DNA from: Pseudoalteromonas rubra
Lineage (GTDB): Bacteria > Pseudomonadota > Gammaproteobacteria > Enterobacterales > Alteromonadaceae
Reading direction: 5' to 3'
Length of the DNA: 64,000 nt
Assembly (NCBI RefSeq): GCF_005886805.2
Contig: NZ_CP045429.1
Location: 466,501-530,500 of the forward strand
The notes under the pieces are model-generated. The model had not been told where the DNA came from. It made no database searches and saw only the letters and a list, made by a program, of their open reading frames with translations. Both the position numbers and the translations under genes were made by a program. Shown here one piece after another: positions 1-7,375 of the stretch (position 1 is the stretch's first letter; every line of letters starts with the position of its first letter).

Positions 1-381
1 AAACTGGACGAGCCGATTGAGATTGAAGGGCGTCTGATCCAGACCCGTAAAGTGTCTGATTGCATTGTGATGTTCGATTTTAGTGCGCTGTGCGAAACGG
101 CGCGCTCTCAGGTGGATTATATGGAGATCAGTCGCCTGTATAACACCGTTATCTTGTCTGATGTTAAACAGATGGGGCAGAACAACGATGATGCGGCAAG
201 GCGTTTTATTGCGCTGGTGGATGAATTCTATGAGCGCAACGTGACGCTGATTATTTCTGCAGAGGCACCCATCACAGAATTATACACCGACGGAACACTG
301 AACTTTGAGTTTAAGCGTTGCATCAGCCGTTTACAGGAAATGCAATCGCTGGAGTATCTCGCCCGCGAGCACCTTGCTTAA
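1..381 (+). CDS. zapE: Cell division protein ZapE (AFG1-like ATPase), C-terminal part
   Basis: The reading frame is open from the first base of the window, so this is the 3' part of a gene that begins upstream. The 126 visible residues match the C-terminal end of the AFG1/ZapE P-loop ATPases, including the stretch around RFIALVDEFYERNVTLIISA and the closing R-rich helix. ZapE acts at the division site late in cytokinesis; that is family knowledge, and the Walker motifs lie outside the window. Its position directly before rplM-rpsI is the usual one in gammaproteobacteria and supports the name. Confidence 0.85.
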   Translation, partial: KLDEPIEIEGRLIQTRKVSDCIVMFDFSALCETARSQVDYMEISRLYNTVILSDVKQMGQNNDDAARRFIALVDEFYERNVTLIISAEAPITELYTDGTLNFEFKRCISRLQEMQSLEYLAREHLA

Positions 382-476
382 GGCCCTAATACCGTGAGGT
401 TCACACTCATTTCAGAGAATGGCATGTTTTTTGTGGAAAAAACAGCCATCCCCTAGCATCGTGGCAAAACCCTTGC

Positions 477-482
477 TATAAT
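477..482 (+). promoter_or_regulatory. Candidate -10 element of the rplM-rpsI promoter
   Basis: A perfect TATAAT follows the zapE stop by about 95 bases. The -35 region at the expected spacing (454-459) is poor, so only the -10 box is supported by sight. A start near 488 would give a leader of about 150 nt before rplM. Confidence 0.5.
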
Positions 483-589
483 CCGCGGCCTGCCACGTTG
501 CGTTACTATTGCCCTCGTCGGCTTAGCCACTGACTTGAGCGGCAAAAAAGTCTTAAACTCGAAGGGGTTAAAGCACCAAAAAGTAGAGC

Positions 590-608
590 GGTAGTCATTC
601 GGACTACC
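590..608 (+). promoter_or_regulatory. Leader hairpin in front of rplM
   Basis: GGTAGTC (590-596) and GACTACC (602-608) pair perfectly around a 5-nt loop, about 33 nt upstream of the rplM start. In E. coli the rplM-rpsI leader is the target of autogenous repression by L13, so a structured leader here is a reasonable candidate for the same control. That function is inferred from position, not shown. Confidence 0.4.
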
Positions 609-641
609 TGTGGTTTTAACTGAAAACTTTGGATTTTTATA

Positions 642-1070
642 ATGAAAACGTTTGTTGCTAAACCAGAAACTGTAAAACGTGACTGGTACGTAGTTGACGC
701 TGAAGGTAAAACTTTAGGTCGCATTGCTACTGAAATCGCTTCTCGCCTACGCGGTAAGCATAAAGCTGAGTACACTCCACATGTTGACACTGGTGATTAC
801 ATCATCGTTATCAACGCTGAGAAAGTTACTGTAACTGGTAACAAAGCTCAGGACAAAATGTACTATGCACACTCTGGTTACCCAGGTGGCCTTAAATCTG
901 TAAACTTCGAAAAACTTCAAGCTAAAAAGCCTGAAATGATCATCGAAAAAGCAGTTAAAGGCATGTTACCTCGCGGTCCTCTGGGTCGTGAAATGTTCCG
1001 TAAACTGAAAGTTTACGCTGGTAACGAGCATAACCACGCGGCTCAACAGCCTCAGGTTCTAGACATTTAA
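642..1070 (+). CDS. rplM: 50S ribosomal protein L13
   Basis: The 142-residue product has the full length of bacterial L13 and its conserved stretches, such as [20 protein letters not shown] near the start and [20 protein letters not shown] near residue 107. L13 is an early-assembly protein of the large ribosomal subunit that binds 23S rRNA. It forms a two-gene operon with rpsI, which starts 12 bases downstream. Codon use is strongly biased toward the codons of highly expressed genes, as expected. Confidence 0.98.
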   Translation: MKTFVAKPETVKRDWYVVDAEGKTLGRIATEIASRLRGKHKAEYTPHVDTGDYIIVINAEKVTVTGNKAQDKMYYAHSGYPGGLKSVNFEKLQAKKPEMIIEKAVKGMLPRGPLGREMFRKLKVYAGNEHNHAAQQPQVLDI

Positions 1071-1082
1071 GGAGCACTACTC

Positions 1083-1472
1083 ATGGCAAATCAATACTAC
1101 GGTACAGGTCGTCGTAAAAGTTCAAGTGCTCGCGTATTCCTACGCCCAGGCACTGGCAACATCGTAATTAATCAGCGTTCTATCGAAGAGTACTTCGGTC
1201 GTGAAACTTCTCGCATGGTTGTTCGTCAGCCTCTAGAGCTAGTTGAAATGACAGAAAAGTTTGACCTATACATCACTGTTGCAGGTGGTGGTATGACTGG
1301 TCAAGCTGGTGCTATCCGTCACGGTATCACTCGTGCACTAATGGAGTTTGACGAGTCACTACGTCCTTCTCTACGTAAAGCTGGCTTTGTTACTCGCGAT
1401 GCTCGTCAAGTTGAGCGTAAGAAAGTTGGTCTTAAGAAAGCACGTAAGAAGACTCAGTTCTCAAAACGTTAA
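1083..1472 (+). CDS. rpsI: 30S ribosomal protein S9
   Basis: The 129-residue protein has the S9 hallmarks: [10 protein letters not shown] at the N-terminus, the [19 protein letters not shown] core, and the basic C-terminal tail ending in QFSKR that reaches the ribosomal P site. An AAGGAG-type ribosome binding site (1068-1074) lies within the 12-base gap after rplM, and the two genes are surely co-transcribed. A strong terminator follows within 25 bases. Confidence 0.98.
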   Translation: MANQYYGTGRRKSSSARVFLRPGTGNIVINQRSIEEYFGRETSRMVVRQPLELVEMTEKFDLYITVAGGGMTGQAGAIRHGITRALMEFDESLRPSLRKAGFVTRDARQVERKKVGLKKARKKTQFSKR

Positions 1473-1493
1473 TTTATTACGTTTCAGAATTGC

Positions 1494-1527
1494 AAAAACC
1501 CAGCCTCGTGCTGGGTTTTTTGTTTTT
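1494..1527 (+). terminator. Rho-independent terminator of rplM-rpsI
   Basis: AAAACCCAGC and GCTGGGTTTT form a GC-rich stem with a short CTCGT loop, followed by a T-run. It lies 22 bases after the rpsI stop. Confidence 0.9.
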
Positions 1528-1976
1528 TGCAGTCATAAATCTTCGCAATTTTTGCTGTCCATTTTCCTTCTCAATGCCACGTTTAATCCTTCGGCCAAAT
1601 TTATGGTCAAAAAAGTTCAATAATTATAATAATTAGTCGAGTTCGGACGATATCTCAGCGCATTTTTTTGCTACAATTGCGGGGCAAGTAATGAGTCGCG
1701 AAAACACTGGTTAAATTTTGATAGCTCGCCTGCTGAGCTTGATCTTAGTCAGTGAAAGGTCGCGTATGACGTTTTACCATAGTAAATCGGCTTCATGCTC
1801 GAAGTAACCAATCCCCTAATATTCGTGGGTTTATTCGGGCATGGTGCTGGAATAACCTTGTTTTAATCAAGGGATTTATTTATGATCGCGTCTATTTTGT
1901 AGTTTCTTAAAATTAACCTGCTGTAACTGATGTTCTCAATATAGCAAGTGTTGAGATTCATAGTGGAGATAAGTGG
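1528..1976 (+). other. Long intergenic region before petABC
   Basis: About 450 bases without a convincing gene. A TACAAT box at 1672-1677 is a possible -10 element, but no good -35 is seen at the right spacing. The last 30 bases carry GGAG ahead of the petA start. The region probably holds the promoter and a long leader for the bc1 operon; nothing more specific can be read. Confidence 0.4.
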
Positions 1977-2567
1977 ATGAGCAATGCGCCTGTAGACAAC
2001 AGCCGACGTCGCTTCTTAACTATCGCTACCTCTGTCGTAGGTGGCGTTGGTGCGGTTGGAGCTGCTGTTCCTTTTATTGCGTCTTGGAATCCGAGTGAGC
2101 GAGCTAAATCTGCAGGTGCGCCTGTAGAAGTAGATATCAGCAAGCTTGAGCCTGGACAATTGATTCGTGTTGAGTGGCGAGGCAAACCTGTATGGGTTGT
2201 GTATCGTACGCCTACGATGTTGGATGAAATGAAAAAACACGAAGGAAACCTTCGTGATCCTAACTCAGAAGAGCCACAACAGCTCGACTCTGCCAAAAAC
2301 CCTCATCGTTCTAAGCGCCCTGAGATTTTTGTCGCAGTCGGTATTTGTACTCACTTAGGTTGTTCTCCGTCGTTCCTCAATGGTGGTTTTGGTGAGAAGG
2401 TTGAAGGAACGGAGCACGGCTTCTTCTGTCCTTGTCACGGTTCTAAGTTTGATATGGCCGGCCGGGTATTCCAGGCTGTACCAGCTCCTCTGAACCTGGA
2501 GATCCCACCTTATACCTTTATTGACGACACTACCATTTTGGTAGGTGAAGAAGAAGGGGTTGCATAA
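1977..2567 (+). CDS. petA: Ubiquinol-cytochrome c reductase, Rieske iron-sulfur subunit
   Basis: This is the [2Fe-2S] subunit of the cytochrome bc1 complex, which passes electrons from ubiquinol to cytochrome c1 on the periplasmic side. Residues 9-14 (SRRRFL) followed by a hydrophobic segment form a twin-arginine signal anchor. The Rieske boxes are CTHLGC (124-129) and CPCHGS (151-156): C124, H126, C151 and H154 would bind the cluster, and C129-C153 would form the disulfide. Length (196 aa) is normal. Its stop codon overlaps the petB start by one base, so translation is probably coupled. Confidence 0.97.
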   Translation: MSNAPVDNSRRRFLTIATSVVGGVGAVGAAVPFIASWNPSERAKSAGAPVEVDISKLEPGQLIRVEWRGKPVWVVYRTPTMLDEMKKHEGNLRDPNSEEPQQLDSAKNPHRSKRPEIFVAVGICTHLGCSPSFLNGGFGEKVEGTEHGFFCPCHGSKFDMAGRVFQAVPAPLNLEIPPYTFIDDTTILVGEEEGVA

Positions 2568-3859
2568 TGACTGCGAAGGTTGATAAGCCAGGCGCAATCG
2601 GCGCTGTGATGAACTGGATTGACGATCGTATTCCAATGACTCGTGTCTGGAATATGCATATCGCGCAATACCCAGCACCTAAGAACTTTAACTTCTGGTA
2701 TCTGTTTGGCTCACTGGCTATCCTGGTACTGGTAAACCAGATCCTGACGGGTATCTGGTTGACTATGAACTATGTTCCTTCAGGCGAAGGCGCGTTTGCG
2801 TCAATTGAATACATCATGCGTGATGTAGAGTACGGTTGGTTACTTCGTTACTTGCACTCGACAGGGGCGTCGGCATTCTTCGTCGTTGTCTATTTGCACA
2901 TGTTCCGTGGCATGATCTACGGCTCTTATCAGAAGCCGCGTGAGTTGCTGTGGGTCTTCGGTATGCTTATCTTCCTGGCGTTGATGGCTGAAGCATTCAT
3001 GGGTTACCTGTTACCTTGGGGCCAGATGTCATTCTGGGGTGCTCAGGTAATTATTTCACTGTTTGGTGCAATCCCAGTTATTGGTGAAGACCTGACGTTG
3101 TGGATCCGTGGTGACTACGTAATCTCAGGTGCTACTCTGAACCGTTTCTTTGCATTGCACGTAATTGCACTGCCTCTGGTACTGGTTATCCTGGTATTCC
3201 TGCACATTGTTGCGCTACACGAAGTGGGTTCAAATAACCCTGACGGTATCGACATCAAGCGTAAAAAAGGCACTGTTGCTGAAGAAGACAAGCCTAAATT
3301 CAAGTTCCACGAGTACTATACAAGTAAGAAAGACATCGTTGATGCGATCCCTTTCCACCCGTATTATACCGTTAAAGATATTCTGGGTGTGGCTGGTTTC
3401 TTAATTCTGTTCTGCTGGGTAGTATTCTTCATGCCAGAAATGAACGGTTTCTTCTTAGAAGCGCCTAACTTTGAAGCGGCTAACCCGCTGAAAACACCAG
3501 AGCATATTTTCCCAGTATGGTACTTCACGCCTTTCTACGCCATCCTGCGTGCAATCCCTGATAAGCTGCTGGGTGTTATTGCGATGGGTGTGTCTATCGT
3601 GATGCTGGCATTACTGCCTTGGCTAGACCGTGGTAAGGTTCGTTCAATCCGCTACCGTAGTGGTATCCACAAACTGAACATTGCTCAGTTCGTTGTTACC
3701 TTCTTCATCCTGGGTTGGGCTGGTGCAACACCGCAGACAGTGACTTCAACAATTCTGTCGCAAATTTGTACCGTAACTTACTTCATGTTCTTCGTACTGC
3801 TGTTTGTGTACTCGAAGAATGAAACTACTAAGCCATTGCCTACGAGGTTGACGAAATGA
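2567..3859 (+). CDS. petB: Ubiquinol-cytochrome c reductase, cytochrome b subunit
   Basis: A 430-residue polytopic membrane protein matching full-length cytochrome b. It contains the Qo-site PEW-like region (FPVWYFTPFYAILRAIPDK), the LPWGQMSFWGA segment and the paired transmembrane histidines (LLRYLHSTGASAFF and FFALHVIALP) that hold the two b hemes. It carries quinol oxidation and transmembrane electron transfer in the bc1 complex. It overlaps both neighbours by one to four bases in the petABC operon. Confidence 0.97.
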   Translation: MTAKVDKPGAIGAVMNWIDDRIPMTRVWNMHIAQYPAPKNFNFWYLFGSLAILVLVNQILTGIWLTMNYVPSGEGAFASIEYIMRDVEYGWLLRYLHSTGASAFFVVVYLHMFRGMIYGSYQKPRELLWVFGMLIFLALMAEAFMGYLLPWGQMSFWGAQVIISLFGAIPVIGEDLTLWIRGDYVISGATLNRFFALHVIALPLVLVILVFLHIVALHEVGSNNPDGIDIKRKKGTVAEEDKPKFKFHEYYTSKKDIVDAIPFHPYYTVKDILGVAGFLILFCWVVFFMPEMNGFFLEAPNFEAANPLKTPEHIFPVWYFTPFYAILRAIPDKLLGVIAMGVSIVMLALLPWLDRGKVRSIRYRSGIHKLNIAQFVVTFFILGWAGATPQTVTSTILSQICTVTYFMFFVLLFVYSKNETTKPLPTRLTK

Positions 3860-4593
3860 TGAAAAAGCTACTAATTGGTTTATTCGCATTGCTGCCTACC
3901 TTTGCAATGGCAGCCGGTCCGTCGGTTCCTTTACTGGAGTCGAACCATGACCTGACTGATAATGCGTCTTTGCAACGCGGTGCTAAGTTGTTCATGAACT
4001 ACTGCTTGGGTTGTCACCAGATGCAGTATCAGCGTTATGAGCGTACTTTCCGTGACATCGGTATCCCGGTTGATATTGGTAAAGAGACCCTAATTTTTGA
4101 TGGTTCAAAAGTGGGTGGTCACATTCTGAATGCCATGGATACAGATGACGCAGCAAAATGGTTTGGTGCTGCGCCACCAGATCTCACTTTGGTTGCTCGT
4201 GTACGTGGTGCTGACTGGATCTATACTTATCTGAAGTCATTCTACGTTGACGAAAGCCGTCCGTTTGGTGTGAACAACTCAGTGTTCCCACTGGTTGGTA
4301 TGCCACACGTACTGCAAGAGTTACAAGGTGTGCCTACTGCGGAATTTGAAGAAGTAGAAGAGAACGGCGTAGTCGTTCAGAAAGTGAAAAGCATCTCAAC
4401 AGATGGTTCAGGTGAGCTAAGCTCAGATGAATATGATCAGGCCGTTCGTGACCTGACTAACTTCATGGCCTATGTTGGTGAGCCTTCACGCCTTCAATCA
4501 GAAGCAATGGGTATTAAAGTACTTGGCTTCCTGGTTATCTTCTTCATTCTGGCATTCCTGCTGAAGAAAGAATACTGGAGAGATGTCCATTAA
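3856..4593 (+). CDS. petC: Ubiquinol-cytochrome c reductase, cytochrome c1 subunit
   Basis: The protein starts with a cleavable signal peptide (about residues 1-20, ending AMAA), has the CLGCH heme c attachment motif at residues 50-54, and ends with one transmembrane helix (about 219-238) followed by KKEYWRDVH, as in c1 subunits. It accepts electrons from the Rieske protein and reduces soluble cytochrome c. Two tandem ATG codons (3856 and 3859) are both possible starts; the first overlaps the petB stop. A terminator follows directly. Confidence 0.96.
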   Translation: MMKKLLIGLFALLPTFAMAAGPSVPLLESNHDLTDNASLQRGAKLFMNYCLGCHQMQYQRYERTFRDIGIPVDIGKETLIFDGSKVGGHILNAMDTDDAAKWFGAAPPDLTLVARVRGADWIYTYLKSFYVDESRPFGVNNSVFPLVGMPHVLQELQGVPTAEFEEVEENGVVVQKVKSISTDGSGELSSDEYDQAVRDLTNFMAYVGEPSRLQSEAMGIKVLGFLVIFFILAFLLKKEYWRDVH

Positions 4594-4617
4594 TCTGGAC
4601 ATTTACCAGCAATTGAT

Positions 4618-4650
4618 GCAATAGGGGCTTAAGCCCCTATTGCTGTTTTT
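4618..4650 (+). terminator. Rho-independent terminator of petABC
   Basis: GCAATAGGGGCTT and AAGCCCCTATTGC pair perfectly, followed by a short T-run (TGTTTTT). It lies about 25 bases after petC. Confidence 0.85.
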
Positions 4651-4720
4651 ATCGATTTTATTACATAAAATTGGTATTAAAGTGATTTTATTACTTTGTC
4701 ATTAATTTATGGAGGTAGGC

Positions 4721-5347
4721 ATGGCCGTTGCTGCCAATAAGCGCCCTGTTATGACTCTTTTCTCCGGTGCAAACTGTATGTACAGCCATCAGGTTCGTAT
4801 CGTATTGGCCGAGAAAGGGGTAAGTGTCGATATTCATCTGGCCGAAAAGGACAACTTGCCAGAGGCACTACATGAGATTAACCCTTATGGTACAGTTCCC
4901 ACTCTGATCGACAGAGAATTAGGCCTGTATCAGGCAAATATCATAATGGAATACCTAGATGAGCGTTTCCCTCATCCTCCATTAATGCCTGTCTACCCTG
5001 TTATGCGTGGTCGCAGCCGTCTAATGATGCACCGTATCGAAACAGACTGGTATAGCCTTGCAGAAAAGATTGCGCAAGGTGGCGCAGATGCTGAACAGGC
5101 ACGCAAAGAGCTGACAGAAGCGTTACTTGCAATCGCACCTATCTTCAGTGAAGCACCTTACTTCATGAGTGAAGAGTTCAGCCTGGTGGATTGTTACCTG
5201 GCACCTCTATTATGGCGTTTGCCACAGCTTGGCATCGACCTGTCGGGTGCTGGTGCAAAAGAGCTGAAAGAGTACATGCTGCGTTTATTCGAGCGCGATT
5301 CATTCCAGGCTTCTTTAACTGAAGCTGAGCGAGAGATCCGCAGCTAA
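4721..5347 (+). CDS. sspA: Stringent starvation protein A
   Basis: SspA is a glutathione-S-transferase-fold protein that binds RNA polymerase and shifts transcription under starvation and acid stress. The product opens MAVAANKRPVMTLFSG and contains EYLDERFPHPPLMPVYP and FSLVDCYLAPLLWRLPQLGI, which are nearly invariant in the family. An in-frame ATG at 4709 exists but lies inside the Shine-Dalgarno sequence (GGAGG at 4711-4715), so the start is placed at 4721, giving 208 residues. The gene overlaps sspB by one base. Confidence 0.96.
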   Translation: MAVAANKRPVMTLFSGANCMYSHQVRIVLAEKGVSVDIHLAEKDNLPEALHEINPYGTVPTLIDRELGLYQANIIMEYLDERFPHPPLMPVYPVMRGRSRLMMHRIETDWYSLAEKIAQGGADAEQARKELTEALLAIAPIFSEAPYFMSEEFSLVDCYLAPLLWRLPQLGIDLSGAGAKELKEYMLRLFERDSFQASLTEAEREIRS

Positions 5348-5796
5348 TGACTTCAAATCGCCCCTACCTATTACGTGCTTTCTACGACTGGATTGTCGAT
5401 AACCAGTGTACACCCCATATTGTGGTTGATGCTGAGTTTCCGACGGTTGAGGTACCACGTCAGTTTGTTCAGCAGGGGCAGATAGTGCTGAATGTTAGCC
5501 CTTCAGCAGCTGCTAACTTTTTAATGGACAATGACGCACTGAGCTTCAATGCGCGTTTCTCTGGTCAGCCCATGCAGGTTTATGTACCAATTGGTGCTGT
5601 GCTGGCAATTTATGCGCGTGAGAATGGGGAAGGTACGATATTCTCTGAGCCGGAACATCCGCAGGATGATATGCTCTCAGAAGGCGATGATCAGACTCTT
5701 ACAGAAGAGCGTGAGGAGTCAGTTGAAGCCACTTCAGCCGATAAAGAAACGCCTGAAAAGGCGAAGAAAACCTCGCATCTGAGAGTGATAAAGTAG
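5347..5796 (+). CDS. sspB: ClpXP protease specificity-enhancing factor SspB
   Basis: SspB tethers ssrA-tagged proteins to the ClpX unfoldase. The N-terminal folded domain (about residues 1-110, opening TSNRPYLLRAFYDWIVDN) matches the family, followed by a long acidic flexible linker and a short basic-hydrophobic tail, SHLRVIK. That tail is the conserved module that docks on the ClpX zinc-binding domain. It is translationally coupled to sspA through a TAATG overlap. Confidence 0.95.
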   Translation: MTSNRPYLLRAFYDWIVDNQCTPHIVVDAEFPTVEVPRQFVQQGQIVLNVSPSAAANFLMDNDALSFNARFSGQPMQVYVPIGAVLAIYARENGEGTIFSEPEHPQDDMLSEGDDQTLTEEREESVEATSADKETPEKAKKTSHLRVIK

Positions 5797-5808
5797 CACG
5801 TCAAATCA

Positions 5809-5839
5809 TAAAAAAACCTGCCATAGGGCAGGTTTTTTA
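5809..5839. terminator. Bidirectional terminator between sspB and dolP
   Basis: AAAAAACCTGCC, ATA, GGGCAGGTTTTTT: a perfect stem with A- and T-runs on either side. It can serve both the plus-strand sspAB operon and the minus-strand dolP operon, whose genes converge here. Confidence 0.85.
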
Positions 5840-5850
5840 TTATTTATTTC

Positions 5851-6417
5851 CTATAAGATTTCAAAAGCCTTCACGACTTTCAGCACCCCGTGCACATTGC
5901 GTGCAATATCAACGGCCCGTTCGGCTTCTGTTTGATTGACCAGGCCCATCAGAAAGACTTCGCTGTTTTCGGTAACTACTTTAATATTGCTGCCATCTAT
6001 GTGATCGTCGGCAATCAACTTGGTTTTTACCTTAGTGGTTAACCAGCTGTCATTTGTCTGAGTGGTGATACCAATGTTGCTGCCGATCCGCAGCTGATTG
6101 TAAATCTGCTTAATGCCCTGAACACCTTGCAGGGTGCTGTGAGCTTGCTGTTTCATTTCTGTGGTGCTCACCTGGCCCACCATCAGTACGTGGCCGTTGA
6201 CACTCACCAGGCTAATATTAGCGTGGTTAGCCAGTGCCGGAATGCGCTTAAGTGCCAGGGTTCCTTTGATCTCGATATTGTTATCATCAATTTGTGAGCC
6301 CAGTGTTCGTCTGTCATTGGCTGACGTGACAGCGCCAGCGGTACCGGCCACAACCGCGGCTGCGCAGCCCTGGATCAGTAACACGGAGCAAAGTATCAGT
6401 GCAGGTCGTTTTAACAT
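5851..6417 (-). CDS. dolP: Outer-membrane lipoprotein DolP with two BON domains
   Basis: The 188-residue product begins with a lipoprotein signal peptide whose lipobox is LIQGC, so it is lipidated at Cys18. Two BON domains follow, each with the family's pattern of short strands and a conserved glycine (VNGHVLMVGQV; TENSEVFLMGLV). DolP (formerly YraP) binds anionic lipids at the division site and supports outer-membrane integrity. It is the last gene of the lpoA-yraN-diaA-dolP group, three bases after diaA. Confidence 0.93.
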   Translation of the reverse strand: MLKRPALILCSVLLIQGCAAAVVAGTAGAVTSANDRRTLGSQIDDNNIEIKGTLALKRIPALANHANISLVSVNGHVLMVGQVSTTEMKQQAHSTLQGVQGIKQIYNQLRIGSNIGITTQTNDSWLTTKVKTKLIADDHIDGSNIKVVTENSEVFLMGLVNQTEAERAVDIARNVHGVLKVVKAFEIL

Positions 6418-6420
6418 CTT

Positions 6421-7005
6421 TTATGCGTCCTGTGGGAAGAGAATATTGTCGATTAACTGGCTCAGGCAGTGTACGGTAAATAAATGGGTCTCGAGAATGC
6501 GGCTGGCACGTTTACTGGGTACGCGTATTTCTACGTCATTGGGTCCCAGCAGTCCCGTTAGCTCGCCACCATCATCGCCGATCAGCGCAATGACATTGAG
6601 ATCATTGGTCAGCGCTGCCTCTACCGCACTGATCACACTCTTTTCATGTCCGTCGATGGCCACAACAAACAATAGATCATTTTCATTTGAGATAGCGCGA
6701 ACCTGGCGGGCAAAATAATCTGATCCCTGGTTCTCGTCGTTGTTGCTGAGGTTGATCTGAGTCTGGCTCAGGGTCAGTGCAGGCAGACACGGGCGCTCAG
6801 TCTCAAAGTAATTCACCAACAGATTGCTGAAGTGTTCCGCCATCATGTGGCAGCTTGGTACGCCACAACAGATCAGTTTATTGCCGTTGATGAGGCACTG
6901 TGCAATTGCATAAGCCGTTGATTCAAGTACCTCAGGGAGCGCTTCACCTGCGGCAATTTGTGCTTGAATACTTTCGGTAAAGATCTCTTTAATTGATTCT
7001 TGCAT
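6421..7005 (-). CDS. diaA: DnaA initiator-associating protein DiaA (SIS domain)
   Basis: A 194-residue single SIS-domain protein with the typical GNKLICCGVPSCHMMAEHFS and NDLLFVVAIDGHEKSVISAV segments, the phosphosugar-isomerase-like fold used by DiaA to bind DnaA and promote assembly at oriC. Length and position between yraN and dolP match E. coli. The related GmhA shares the fold, but the gene order favours DiaA. Confidence 0.92.
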   Translation of the reverse strand: MQESIKEIFTESIQAQIAAGEALPEVLESTAYAIAQCLINGNKLICCGVPSCHMMAEHFSNLLVNYFETERPCLPALTLSQTQINLSNNDENQGSDYFARQVRAISNENDLLFVVAIDGHEKSVISAVEAALTNDLNVIALIGDDGGELTGLLGPNDVEIRVPSKRASRILETHLFTVHCLSQLIDNILFPQDA

Positions 7006-7006
7006 A

Positions 7007-7372
7007 CTAAGTTATATTTCTAATCCATCGGATATCTGGGTTTATATCGCCTTGAATTGCTACAAAGTCGATTCGGACAGGGACATTGTGCAAAGCAGAT
7101 TGTTGCAGGTAATTATATATACTGCGACGCAATTTTTGTAACTTACTTTGACTCAGCGCCTGTATTGCGCCACCAAAGCCTCCGCCACGGCGGAATTTTA
7201 CTTCGACGAACACCCAGGTATCGCCTTCTTTCATGATCAGGTCTATTTCACCATAGCGGCATAAATAATTACGCGTTATGGCTTTAAGACCCTGCTTTTT
7301 AAGATAAGTTTCAGCAACCTTTTCATAGTGTTGGCCTTTTTCTCGGCTATGACTGAACAGGTTGCCAAACAT
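7007..7372 (-). CDS. UPF0102 family protein YraN
   Basis: The 121-residue product has the restriction-endonuclease-like core of the UPF0102 family: G...E near AETYLKKQGLKAITRNYLCRYGEIDLIM, then WVFVEVKFRR, giving the E-D-ExK pattern of nucleases. Its cellular role is unsettled. It sits one base from diaA and three bases after lpoA, in the conserved lpoA-yraN-diaA-dolP order. Confidence 0.9.
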   Translation of the reverse strand: MFGNLFSHSREKGQHYEKVAETYLKKQGLKAITRNYLCRYGEIDLIMKEGDTWVFVEVKFRRGGGFGGAIQALSQSKLQKLRRSIYNYLQQSALHNVPVRIDFVAIQGDINPDIRWIRNIT

Positions 7373-7375
7373 CGT

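Noticed and set aside
1348..1623. Open frame across the end of rpsI and its terminator
   Set aside because: It overlaps rpsI out of frame, runs through the terminator hairpin and resembles no protein.
1649..1677. Complete sigma-70 promoter for petABC
   Set aside because: TACAAT is acceptable, but no -35 box occurs at 16-18 bp, so it is mentioned only as a possibility.
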